Assembly: GCA_028571685.1 (NCBI GenBank)
Contig: CM053143.1
Span: 152,390,329-152,454,328, forward strand
Direction: 5' to 3'
From: Heterohyrax brucei
Taxonomy: Eukaryota > Chordata > Mammalia > Hyracoidea > Procaviidae
DNA length: 64,000 bases
The position numbers were made by a program, and so were the translations under genes. The notes beneath the pieces were generated by a model, which saw only the letters and a list, made by a program, of their open reading frames with translations, was not told the origin of the DNA and made no database searches. Shown in pieces: positions 12,134-23,711 of this stretch. Numbering within the stretch: position 1 is the stretch's first letter; every line of letters begins with the position of its first letter.

Positions 12134-12302
12134 CTTCAGTTTTCTGCTGCAGAACTGTCATCAAATGTGCTATCGCTTCATCCACACGCAGCCCATGGAG
12201 ATCTAACACATTCTGTGGCAGCAGGGAGGCATTGACCTTCTCAAAGATCTCCATAGCAGCAAGGTGATTGGCTTCTTTCATCTTCTGCTCATGGAGCCTA
12301 CC
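12134..12302 (-). CDS. N4BP2: N4BP2 exon, end of DUF1771 and start of Smr domain
   Basis: This 169-nt exon has acceptor ATTAAAG (an AT-rich, weak tract) and donor GTAGGA. It encodes GRLHEQKMKEANHLAAMEIF, EKVNASLLPQ and NVLDLHGLRVDEAIAHLMTV. The LDLHGL motif is the conserved N-terminal signature of the Smr nickase domain. It ends after one base of a Glu codon, so a further exon with the TGRGNHS-type glycine loop and the C-terminus is required. I did not find that exon in 1-12133. Confidence 0.95.
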
Positions 12303-13216
12303 CTTTAATTATAAACATGCCACCAATGAACACAGCCGATAGTTTCTACTTAGCAGGAAATTAATGCCCCCAAATAAAAACAAGATAAAAAAACTAAACA
12401 ACAAAACTAAAATTTTAAATAATGTATGTGGAAAATACATATGAATGCACCACTATTTAGTGAAATTTCTCTTAAACTACTGAATCATTATTTCTAACAT
12501 TTTTTTAACCAAAAACAAGAACAGCATGCATCTCAAGAAGCTATTTCTTTATTACTTGTGTATCTTTTGATAATCTTCCATCTATTATTTATGTTTCTTT
12601 TGACAAATCCTTAGTCTAACCTTAACACTCCCTTTCAGCATCTTATAGTTTACCTCTCACGCCAAACCCATATGTCTACTCTTAGGTTTCATGGAGCTAT
12701 ACATTGTTTGACACTATTCTCTGCTTAATTACAAAATAAGCCACATGGAACCACAAAAGTACAAAGTAAATCAAGTTAATTTTCTTGTAATATGACTAGG
12801 TAGAAATGCAACTTCCCTGAAAAATTAACATCATTTTATTATTCTAACTATAAAAGTGATGCATTACTAAAAATTCAAACATAGCAGGAATTGTAATTCC
12901 CCTGTAATCACTTCCTGAGATAGTCAATATTAATATTTTGTCTTTTTTCCTTCCTGGAGGAAAGACAGCAGAATGTTAACATTTATCCAAGACAAGAAAG
13001 TAAACACATACACAGAAATTGAGCATTTCAAAGGAGATAAAATTCTCAGAGTCTTGCAGCTCTTACATATTAGGATATTTTATATATGTCACTTAAATAA
13101 CCTCCCCATTCCCCAGAATAACTTAATCTAGCCACAATACAGGTACTAACTCCTTCAAGATCATTCAGAAGTCCTAAGTGACAGAGAAAAGTATAATGTT
13201 CAGTTTTATACTCTAC
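12303..13216. other. Intron between the DUF1771 and Smr exons
   Basis: A 914-bp AT-rich intron, with no repeat confidently recognised. Confidence 0.7.
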
Positions 13217-13405
13217 CTGCTGGGCATAAAAAGTGGCAACATGTTTTCTCCCCATTTGATAAGCTTCTTTTGCCTTGATGTAGCACTCCATCCTCTTCTG
13301 CTGGTGCAAGAAAGCCTCTGCCCTGTAGTCATCATACAGCGGGTATGCCACCTCTTGGGATGATGGCTCACTTGGTGTATCTTCAGTCTCCTTTGATTTC
13401 TTTGC
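13217..13405 (-). CDS. N4BP2: N4BP2 exon, DUF1771 domain
   Basis: This 189-nt exon (63 codons, phase 0 at both ends) has acceptor TTTTCAG and donor GTAGAG. It encodes a charged linker, then YDDYRAEAFLHQQKRMECYI and KAKEAYQMGRKHVATFYAQQ. This is the DUF1771 helical domain that sits immediately before Smr in eukaryotic Smr proteins. It lies 21.3 kb from the preceding exon because of the nested L1s and other repeats in between. Confidence 0.95.
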
Positions 13406-14017
13406 CTGAAAAGTGTTGCACAACAAAATATAAATAAAATAGAATACACTGACCTTCAGAAGACATGTACAAAAAGGGAGCTCTCATGTTTTTCCCCTTC
13501 TCAGAAAGCAGAGAGATCCCCCTCAGTGTCTACCTAGTAAGCCAGACACTTAAAGAATATCCTTTCCTTTTTATTATTATTGTGTCAAATATGTGTGTCG
13601 TGAAACATCTGCCATTTCAGCATCTTTCACATGTACAATTTAGTGACACTAATTGTGTTCATCACATTGTGCATCTTATCACCATTTCTAAACTTCCCAT
13701 CACCTTTAACAGAAAGCTGTTCATTGTCACCTAAGCAATAAGTTCCCCTTTGCCCTCCTCTCTCCTGCTTGCCTCTGGGAACTACCTTTGAGCTGTATGG
13801 ATTTGCCTATTGGAGATATTTCATATAAATGGAATCACAGAATATTTGGCTTTTAGTGACCAACTTATTTTATTTAGCATGTTTTCAAGATTATGCATAT
13901 TGTACCACAACATCAGGATTTCATTTCTCTTTATGGTTGAATAATATTCCATTGTATGTATGGACCACATTTTGTTAATCCATTTGTCTGTAGATTGACA
14001 CACAGGTTGTTTCCATA

Positions 14018-14574
14018 TGTGGCGGTCAGGATTATTTCAATTTGGCTACTCCATGTTTGGCTGCTATATTAAGTGGCAGGGCAGGGCCTGTGGTGGCTTC
14101 CTGCCTCTCAGCTCTCTTCTCTCCACCTTCCACCACCTACCGCCAGTCTGCTCACATAGCCAGCAGCTCCTGCTGTCTTCTGGCATCTGGTTCCTGGACT
14201 TGAACTAGCAGCTGTTGTAACTATCAACCCCCACAGCCGGTACTTTATAGTCCTGTCCCATCACCTGCCAGTCCTGGGTTTGCCAGCCTCTGGAGTTCCT
14301 ACCAACTTGGGATCTGCTGACCTACACAACCAATGATCTAGAACTCTGGTCTCTGACCCGCTGACCTTGGGTTCACCAGCTTCCGTGGCCACATGAGGCT
14401 TGTGTCGGGACTTGGGACATTCAGCTTCTGCAATTGCATCAGCTGTTTCCTACATCTATCTATCTATGTATACGCATCTTTCCTTGTACTTTATATACCT
14501 AAATCTTTCCTTGTACATGCACGTATTACTGGTTTTGCTTTCCTAGAAAGCCCAGCCTAAGACACCATCTTTGG
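14018..14574. mobile_element. Solo LTR (ERV/MaLR-like), 557 bp
   Basis: It begins TGTGGCGGTCAGG and ends CCTAAGACA (TG...CA), flanked by CCATA on the left and CCATC on the right, a near-perfect 5-bp target-site duplication. It is inserted in an L1. No internal retroviral genes are present. Confidence 0.75.
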
Positions 14575-15073
14575 GTTATTACGAACAGTATGGCAACGAA
14601 CATCTGTTTACACGCAGCTGTCTGTGTTTCTGCTTTCATATCCTTTGGGCAAACACCTACAAGTGGTTGCTGGATCACAAGGTAATTCTATATTTAATTT
14701 TTTGAGGAACTACCAGATTATTCTCTACAGTCTCTATGCCATTTAACAATCCCACCAGTAATTTCATTACATTCTTACTAACATTTATTTCTCCAGTTGT
14801 TTTAATCACAACCATCCTGGTGGGAGTAAGGTGAAATAATATCTCATTGTGGTTTTAACTGCTTTTTCCTTAAACACTAATGACTTCGAGCACATTTTGA
14901 TGTGCCTGCTGGATGTTAGTGTAACTCCCTGAAATGTTTATTCAGGTCCTTCACCCATTGACTGACTCAATTATTTGTCCTTTTATTGTTATGTTATAGG
15001 AGTCCTTTACACGTTCTGTATACTAAGCCCTTACTTGACATATGTTTCTCAAAAATTTTCTCCCAATCTATAC

Positions 15074-15224
15074 TCACCACCATCGAGTCAATTTTGACTC
15101 CTGGCAACCCTATAGACAGAGCAGAACTGCCCCATTGAGTTCCCAAGGAGTGCCTGGCAGATTTGAACTGTCAATCTTTTTGTTAGCAGCCATAGCACTT
15201 AACCACTATGCCACCAGGGTTTCC
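15074..15224 (-). repeat. AfroSINE-type SINE
   Basis: The plus strand has CACCATCGAGTCAATTTTGA through GCCACCAGGGTTTCC. It is inserted in the L1 tail. Confidence 0.92.
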
Positions 15225-15325
15225 TCCCAAATCATAGGCTGTCTTCTCACTGTTGACAAATTCTTTCAATGCACAAAAATTTTTAATTTTAATGAGGCTA
15301 TTAACTGTTTAACGCCATTAAATCT

Positions 15326-16042
15326 AAGCCAGCTGCACTGAATTAGCTGAATGCCTTTCAGAGTATCCCCTTTTCTTTAACCAGGCACAGGAGATGTTGT
15401 GTTCTCTAAAATTATAAACACATAAGTCACCTATTCAAGCCAAAAAAGAGAACATAAGCTTTTCAAAGAAATAAAACATATTTATCTAATGCAAAAACTT
15501 CCCATTTTTAGTTCACAAACCCACCCAAAGTGTTAAGTTCATTGAAAACATACTAACAATGGCATATTTCTCTATCAGCTGACAACCACAAGCCAGTGCT
15601 TTACCACTCCAATGAACTTTTAAAAAATTACCCATTATTTGTTATCCAAAAAAGATCCTTCTTTACAAGAGGTAGAAGTAACTCTAAAATATAATGAAAA
15701 TTATTATTATGCAAATTTTTCTGTTTTCCACGAAATATAAAAATTGAATTTTACCGAGAAAAATTCCTGGAAAGTATTTCCAGATGTCATTAGAATTTAA
15801 AAAGTAAATTTCAACATAACAAAACATAGGGAGTGACTTCCTATATCCATTTTGGCTTTTCATTTATCCAATTTTACAGATACTTATTTACAGAGAACTG
15901 TTTGCAAATAGCAATTTGATATGTCTCTTAGGTTATCATTAAGGGGAAACCATAATTACTATGATTTAAAGTGCATTTCCATAAATGCATAAAAGAATTT
16001 CAAGCATCAGGTGCCATACCAAATAATTTAATCTGCATTTTA
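15326..16042. other. Intronic stretch, nothing recognised
   Basis: AT-rich and apparently unique, without a recognisable exon or repeat. Confidence 0.5.
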
Positions 16043-16113
16043 GCCAAGTCAAGTGCCATCGAGTCGGATCTGACTCATGGCGACCCTAGGGGCCAGGGTA
16101 GAACTGGCCCCCA
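16043..16113 (-). repeat. AfroSINE tail fragment
   Basis: Only the 3' part is present: GTGCCATCGAGTCGGATCTG and ATGGCGACCCTAGGGGCCAG. This block is also shared with RTE 3' ends, so an RTE tail is an alternative. Confidence 0.7.
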
Positions 16114-17955
16114 GAATACATTTTAAAACACATTAAATCCTAAAACCAAGCAAAATGTTATTTTAAATGTTTTAAACAATTTACATTTTTCTCAAATAAT
16201 TAACTGAAAGTAAATTAAGTGGTACGAGCTTTGTTAAACTGCAAAACATAAAAATTGACTTATTAGGGACAGAGTCAAGATGGCAGACTAGACACATGTC
16301 TTCTTAATTCCCTCTGAAAACTAAGGCCTAGACTGATCACTAAACAGAGCCTCTGGACACTCAGTGAGCCCTGGGACATAGCATACAGCTGTCACATTTG
16401 GACTACATGCCACTGAACAGGAAACTTCTTCTCTTTTGCTTACCCCCACCCTTGTTGAATGGCCAGCTCTCCCAGATCGAAGGTAACTGGCATTTTCAAC
16501 TTTTTTTTCCTTGTCTTAGCCAGCAGGCAGGGGATGGGCTTAACTTGCAGCAAAGCTCAGTCACACTACTGACGTGATCTGTGGCTGGAATAGCCACATT
16601 TTGAGACTCTAACTCTGGCCTCACAGCACCACAACCCCTCCATCCTCTCTATCTGGACCTCCACCACTGATTCAGCTATTTTGTAGCAGGTGGGATAGTC
16701 TGTCTGGAACAACATCTTGTTCATCTGGGAGGTGGGGTTACCCAAATGGAGGCCTCAGTGGGGGCTAATTCCCAGGCTTGGAGACAGTGCCACTCTGGGG
16801 AGCACTTTTCCAGCAGATAAGCTGTATTTAGTGCAGTGTAGCCTTACAGGTGGGGCGCAGCAGTGGATGACAGCAGGGCAGTAGCCTGTCTGTACTTTGA
16901 ACTACATCACAGCATCTGGGGACGGATATAGAGGTGCCTCCAATGCCAGCTGGAAAGAGGGGCTTGCACACCTGACAGCCTCCTGATTTTGGAAGCAGTC
17001 AGATAGCTTTTACTTTTCAAAATAAGACTGCCTAGAGAGATAACTGCAGTGCAGCCCAACAGCATCTCTTACAGTATTTACTGACCCACATCATAGGGTC
17101 AGCTGACAGGCCCCAGTGCCTCCATAAGTAGAGCCATGTCTTTGCCAGCAAGGAGGTGGAGCCTGCTACCCCTGAGATTCTACTGGTCCCAGTCACTGGA
17201 GTACACAAAAGTGGCTGGTAATAACTTCCTTCTGAGAACTGTGCCTCAGCTATGGTTAAAGCGGCACCAGAGAAACTAAACAGCCTCTGGATACCCTGAA
17301 AGCAACAAACTGTCACCTGACATTTAAAGAAAAATCCACTCATGGCTCCAGAAAACTCCCAAAAGAAAGAATCAAAGAACTTCCCAGATGAAGAAGCCTT
17401 TCTGAAACTTTCGGGGGTTGAGTACAGAAGAATTATACCAAGAGCCCTCCTAGACATTAGACAAAATGCAGCAGAGCAAAATGAAAAATTAAGCAAGCTC
17501 TTAGACTTGATGGAACATCAGCATTCTGAAATCCAACAGATCAATAACAAAACTACAGATGTAGACAATTCAATTCAAAGCCAAGAGAGCAAAATTGAAT
17601 AACTGAAAAACAGACTTTCTGGCCTTTAAGATAGAGCTACTGACACCAGCATTTATGAGGAGAAATCAGAGAAAAGAAATAAGAAAAATGAAGAAGCATT
17701 AAGAAACATGTGGGACTCTATCAAGATGAATTTTTGGGGTGCAGTCAAGATGGTGGACTAAGCACACATCTCCCTAAACCCCTCTGGAGACCAAGAACTA
17801 AACTGATAATTAAACGGAGTCTTCTGGCCACCTAGTGAACCCTAGGACACGGCATAGGTCTGTTAATTTGAACTTCATACCACTGAACAGAAAACTTCCT
17901 CTTTCACTGATTCCCACACCTAGCCAGTCCTGGCATTCACGAACTGAAGCCTTCA

Positions 17956-18783
17956 GTGATGCATATGAAGCCCAAAAAGCAACAGACTTTGGACAAAGCC
18001 ATCACCAGAAAATCACCCATGGCTTCAGAAGGGCTGCAAATGAAACAACCAAAGAGCTTTCCAGACAAAGAAACTTTTCTGAAATTATCGGAAGATGAAT
18101 ACAAAAAGATTATATATAGGGCCCTCCTAGACCTTATATAAAATGCAGGAGAGCAAAATGAAAAATTAAGCAAGCTGTTCGATCTGATGGAACACCAGTA
18201 CTCCAAAATTCAACAGATCAAGGACAAAATAAAAGACATAGAAACTTCAATCCAAAGCCAAGAAAACATAACGGAACAAATGGAAAAGAGACCTTCTGAC
18301 TTGGAAGACAGAGCTACTGACTCCAGCATCTGTAAGGAGAAATCAGAAAAAATAAACAAGAAAAATGAAGCAGCATTAAGGAGCATATGGGACTCTATGA
18401 AGAGGAACAGCCTACGATTAATTGGAGTTCCTGAACAGGGGAAGACACCTAAGAACACAGAGAGTATTGTTGCAGAGCTGCTGACAACAGAACTTCCCAG
18501 AAATCATGAAAGAAGAGAATATAGATATCCAAGATGCATATCGAATATCATGCAATATGACCTCAAAAGAAAGACTCTAAGACATATTCTAATGAAGCTT
18601 AACAAAACAAAACATAAGCAGAAACTCTTAAAGGCAGCAAATCTCAAAGCAAAGCTAACATTTAGAGGGAAACTCTGTAGGCTTTCATCAGATTTCTCAG
18701 CAGAAACAATGCTGTCACGGAGACAGTGGCATGACATATTCAAAGCCTTGAAGGAGAAGAACTTCCAACCAAGAAGCATATAG
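17956..18783 (+). pseudogene. L1 no. 2 ORF1 (broken)
   Basis: It encodes ORF1p-like sequence: a coiled-coil part (MEHQYSKIQQIKDKIKDIET), then the RNA-binding part with SLRLIGVPEQGKTPKNTESI and LKAKLTFRGKLCRLSSDFSA. A stop after ALLDLI (about 18140) and another at 18781 before the C-terminal KYENEIKTFIDKQKLRDFV segment break it. The likely ancestral role is the L1 RNA chaperone. Confidence 0.8.
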
Positions 18784-19348
18784 CCTGTAAAACTAACTTT
18801 CAAATATGAAAATGAAATTAAGACATTCATAGATAAACAGAAACTCAGAGATTTTGTAAAAATCCAAACCAAAGCTACAAAGAATACTGAAAGAAACTCT
18901 TGGCTTTGGTTTAAAAGAACAAAATCACTAACTATATATTTTAGAAGGAAATATCACCCAGAATCCTACTCAGTTAGGGTAGGCTTCAAACTCAATCAAA
19001 GCTGTAATAGTGAAAGAAATAATCCAGTGATCATATCATGAAAACTATGAGTCATCATATTAAAAAGAGATGTGCTACAGTCATTATAGTCCTTCCAGAT
19101 GGAGAAGAAGTTGACAAGACTGACAGTAATTACAACTGGGTTTATACACGCTTTATTAAGCAGGATCATGGGGCAGCCATAATTCACAATAAAGACGCAA
19201 CACACCATATCAAGGAATGTAATATAGGAGGCTCAACATCCACAAAACCAACCACAAAAAAGGTGAAAAATCAACTCATAAAGAATGTCCCAGAACAGAT
19301 TAATAAGAACAACAGAGAAAACATCAGCACCAAAATAAACATATCACA

Positions 19349-21977
19349 ATGGCAGCACTGAACACGTACCTATCAATAATTACATTGAATGTGAATGGAC
19401 TGAACACTTCAGCAAAGAGACATCGAGTGACATCTTGGATGAAGAGACACAACCCATTCATATGTTGACTACAAGAAACTCCCTTTAAATTTAAAGATAT
19501 TAACAAAATGAAAATTAAAGGATGTAAGAACATGTATCAAGCTAACAATGAACAAAGAGGGCAGGTGTGGCAATTCTAATCTCAGATAAAATCGATTTTC
19601 ATGTAAAATCCACTATCGTGGACAAGGATGGACACTATTTATTGCTGAAAGGTTCAATGCACAAGCTGGGCTTAACAATATTACATATTTATGCACCTAA
19701 TATTAGAGCACGTAAATACGTTGAAGGAACACTGACTACACTCAAAAAGGAGATAGATCACTCCACAATAATAGTAGGAGACTTCAACACTCCACTCTCA
19801 AGATTGGTCAGATCTTCTAGAAAAAAGCTGAATAAAGACACAGAAAACCTAATTGCCACAATTAACCAGCTAGACCTCATCCACATATACAGAACTTTCT
19901 GTCAATCAGCAGGCAACTACACCTTCCTCTCCAGTGCACATGGAACATTCTCGAGAACAGATCATGTGTTAGGACATAACGCAATTTTCAACAAAACCCA
20001 TGCCATTGAATTAATGCAAAGCATCTTCTCAGATCATAAAGCCATGAAAGTCAAAATCAATAGCAGAAAAAACACAGACAGAAAGTGGAACTCACAGAAA
20101 TGAACAACATCTTGCTCAAAAAGCCATGGGTTATACAAGAAATCAAGGATGAAATAAAGAAATTTATGGATTCCAATGAGAACAAAGACACTTCCTACCA
20201 GAACCTATGGGATGCAGCCAAAGGAGTACTCAAAGGTCAATTATCTCTATCGATGTACACATCTCCAAGGAAGAAAGAACCTAAACCAAAGAGTTAACTC
20301 TACAGCTTGAACGAGTAGAAAGAGAGCAACAGAGGAACCCCTCAGGTACCAGAAGAAAACAGATCATAAAGATTAGTGCACAACTAAATGAATTAGAGAA
20401 TAGAAGAACAATTGAAAAAACTGAAAAGACCAAAGCTGGTTTTTTGAAAAGATCAACAAAATTGACAAACCATTGGCTAAACTCACTAAAGAAAAACAGG
20501 AAAGGAAACAACTCAAATAAGAAATGAAAGGGGAGATGTCACAAAAAATCCAACAGAAATCAAAAATATCATAACAGAATACTATGAAAGCTTGTACTCT
20601 AACAAATTTGAAAACCTAGAGGAAATGGACAAATTCCTTAATTCATATCACCTACCAAAATTATCACAAGGTGAAGCAGAACAACTTAAAAAACTCATCA
20701 CAAAGGAAGAGATAGAAAAAGTCATCAAAAAACTGCCAAGGAAAAAAAGCCAAGGCTCAGATGGCTTCACTGCAGAATTCTATCAAGCTTTTAGAGAAGA
20801 GTTCTCTCCAATACTACTGAAACTGTTTCACAGTATAGAAAAGGATGGTATACTCCCAAATTGATTCTATGAAGCCAGCATAATCCTGATACCAAAGCCA
20901 GGGAAAGACTCAACAAAAAAGGAGAACTACAGACTGATCACTCAAGAATCTAGATGCAAAAATCTTCAACAAAATTATTGCCAATGGAATAAAGCAACGT
21001 ATTAAAAAAATAATCCCTCATGACCAAGTTGTATTCATACCAGGGACGCAAGGCTGGTTCAACATCAGAAAAACAATCTGATCAATCACATAAATATCAC
21101 AAAAGACAAGAACGACGTGATTTTGCCTATTGATGCAGAAAAGGGATTTGATAAAGTCAAACACCCACTCATGCTAAAAACTCTCAGCAAAATAGGAATA
21201 GACGACAAATTCCTCAGAGCAACAAGGGCCATTTATACAAAGCCAACTGCCTACATCATCCTGAATGATGAGAGACTGAAATAGTTTCCCTTGAGAACAG
21301 GAACTAGACAAGGACTTCCACTCTCACCTCTCCTATTCAACATTGTACTAGAAGTTTTAGCCAGAGCAATTAGACAAAACCAAGAAAAAACTGGGATCTG
21401 CACTGGCAAAGAACAAGTAAAAATCTCCCTATTTGCAGATGATATGACTATATGTGCAAAGAATCCATAAATAAACACTCAAACTGACAGAACAGTTAAG
21501 CCAAGTCTCAGGATATAAGACAAACATAAGTAAATCATTGTGATTCCTTTATACCAACGAGATTATTAAGGAAGAAACCAACCAGTCAATACCATTTACT
21601 ATAGCCTCCAAGAAGGTAAAGTACTAGGAATAAATCTACCCAAAGAAATAACAGACCTTTACAAAGAGAACTACAAGCCCTTTCTACAAGAAACTAAGAG
21701 AGACTCACATAAATGGAGAATCCTACCCTGCTCATGGATAGAAAGACTTAACATCGTGAAAATGTTTATTTTACTCAAAGCAATTGAAAATGTTTATTTT
21801 ACCCAAAGGAATTTACTTACATAATGCAATCCCACTACAAATTCTGGTGTCATTTTTGAATGAGATTGAGAAACAAATTACCAACTTTGTTTGGAAAGGG
21901 AAGAAGCTCCGGATAAGTAAAGCACTACTAAAGAAGAAGAACACACTGGGAGGCCTCTCATTACCCAACCTCTGAAT
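19349..21977 (+). pseudogene. L1 no. 2 ORF2 (endonuclease and RT, broken)
   Basis: The endonuclease runs from 19349 (stop near 19464) through the 178-codon open stretch 19567-20103. RT sequence includes [16 protein letters not shown] (near 20750) and FADDM (near 21431). Several stops and frameshifts are present, and the Cys-rich C-terminus is absent. Confidence 0.82.
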
Positions 21978-23711
21978 CTATTACACCCAATATTGCAAGG
22001 ACAGAGTAGCTGAAGCAGAGGGTCAGGGACTATGCTCTCAGGTGAAATTGAAGCCTACTGGCACAACCAGCATTTTGCTAATGAGGGCCCCTGCACCCCA
22101 TATTGGTAAGTGGCATCTAGGGTCTTAAAAGCTGCCAAGCTACCATCTGAGAGTACAGCAAATGGTCCCAACTCAACAGAATCAGACGATCTCTGAAGAC
22201 CAGAAAGACATGGGGGAAAGAGAACCCAGAAGACACAGAGACCCATGTGAGTGGGTGCCTACATCGACTCGGGACCGGAAGAACTGGGTGGTGTCCAGCC
22301 ACCACCAGTGATAGCTGCTATAGACCTCAAAAAATTGAGTCTCACTTCCAACACAAGAGTAAATACGGGTGATCTGAGATCTCCACTAAAAGACCGCAAT
22401 TTACGGCCCAGGAGTTCCCCTGGGAGCATGGCCGCTGGCCCTGATGCTGCCCCTGTCCAGAAATCATAGTGAAGATCAACTCTTTGGACAGCAATGGAGT
22501 GGACTTGTTGATACAGAGTGACCATATCTTGTGGGCACTTTATGGTTCTATGCATCTATAGGATAACACCCTGCTGAACTCTTACTGAAGGAAGGGGAGT
22601 GGGTTAGAAGACTATTGGAAGGTTAGGACATGCATGGAGCAGAGAGGTAGAGTGTGCTGTCACCGGACAGAGAGAGAAGTGGGAACTACATGTAGGTGAG
22701 CATGCGAATTTATATGGGAATGTACATTCTCATTCAATCATAAAAAAAAAAAAAAAGAGGAGGATCCATGATTAATTGGAGTTCCTGAACAGGGAGGGAC
22801 ACCAGAAAACACAGAGGGTATTGTTGTTGACTTGCTGACAGAAAACTTCCCTGATATCATGAAAGAAGAGAACATAGATATCCATCCAAGATGTGTATCG
22901 AATGCCACACAATATAGACCCCAAAAGGACACCAAGACACATTATAACCAAGCTTAATAAAATGAAACATAAGCAGAAATTCTCAAAGTGAGAATCAAAG
23001 CAAAGGTAACATTCAGAGGGAAGCCCTATAGGGTTTCATCTGACACCTCAGCAGAAACAATGTTGGCATTGAGGCAGTGAAATGACACATTCAAAACCTT
23101 GAAGGAGAAAAACTTCCAACCATCAATTATATACCCTGCAAAATTGTCTTTCTAATATGAAAATGAAATTAAGACATTCTCAGATAAACAGAAACTCAGA
23201 GACTTTGTAAAAACCAAACCAAAGCTACAAGAAATACTAAAAGAAGCTCTTTGCTTAGAAAAACAAAACCATTAACTTTACCTTTTAGGAGACAATGCAG
23301 GACACAACAGCCAGAAACCTACTCATTTAGGGAAGGCACAGAACTCAATCAAAGCTATAATAGTAAAAGAAGGGTTCCAAAGACCATATCATGAAAGCTA
23401 TGATACTGATACCATGACATTAAAAAGAGGGATATACTACAGTAGTTACAGTCCTTTCAGATGGAGAGGAAGTTAATAAGATATATAGAAGTTAAAACTG
23501 GAATTAAACTTACATTATTAAGGGGGATCATAGGAATGGCCACAAAGCACAACAAAAATGAAGCATAGCACAAGAAACATAACACAGGAGTCTCAACAAA
23601 CACAAAACCAACACTGAAAAGGGCGAAAAATCAACCTATAAAGAAGAATGACCCAGAATAGAATGTTAAGAGCAATAGAGAAAACATCAACACAGAAACA
23701 AATACATCAAA

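Larger units (their letters stand above)
13570..15325 (-). mobile_element. L1 3' region, interrupted by solo LTR and SINE
   Basis: The plus strand shows antisense L1 (ATATTCCATTGTATGTATGG, then after the LTR TTTGGGTTATTACGAACAGT, ATCTCATTGTGGTTTTAACT, TCAAAAATTTTCTCCCAATC). The blocks are 13570-14017, 14575-15073 and 15225-15325. It is in the sense orientation relative to N4BP2. Confidence 0.8.
17736..22756 (+). mobile_element. L1 no. 2, nested inside ORF1 of L1 no. 1
   Basis: It starts GGGTGCAGTCAAGATGGTGG and ends in poly-A at about 22742-22756. The flanks AAGATGA and AAGAGGA may be a short target-site duplication. The 5'UTR is internally deleted (about 0.2 kb remains versus 1.1 kb in no. 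1). ORF1 is at about 17956-18870 with a stop after RALLDLI. ORF2 starts at 19349 (MAALNTYLSIITLNVNGLNT) with an early stop. The endonuclease motif GDFNTPLS and SDH are seen at 19780-20035. RT is at 20592-21700 with FADD at about 21431. The ORF2 C-terminus after GGLSLPNL (21975) is missing, and sequence runs directly into the 3'UTR. Confidence 0.9.

Noticed and set aside
18187..20103. 198- and 178-codon frames as host genes
   Set aside because: They are ORF1 and endonuclease parts of a nested L1, with stops on both sides.
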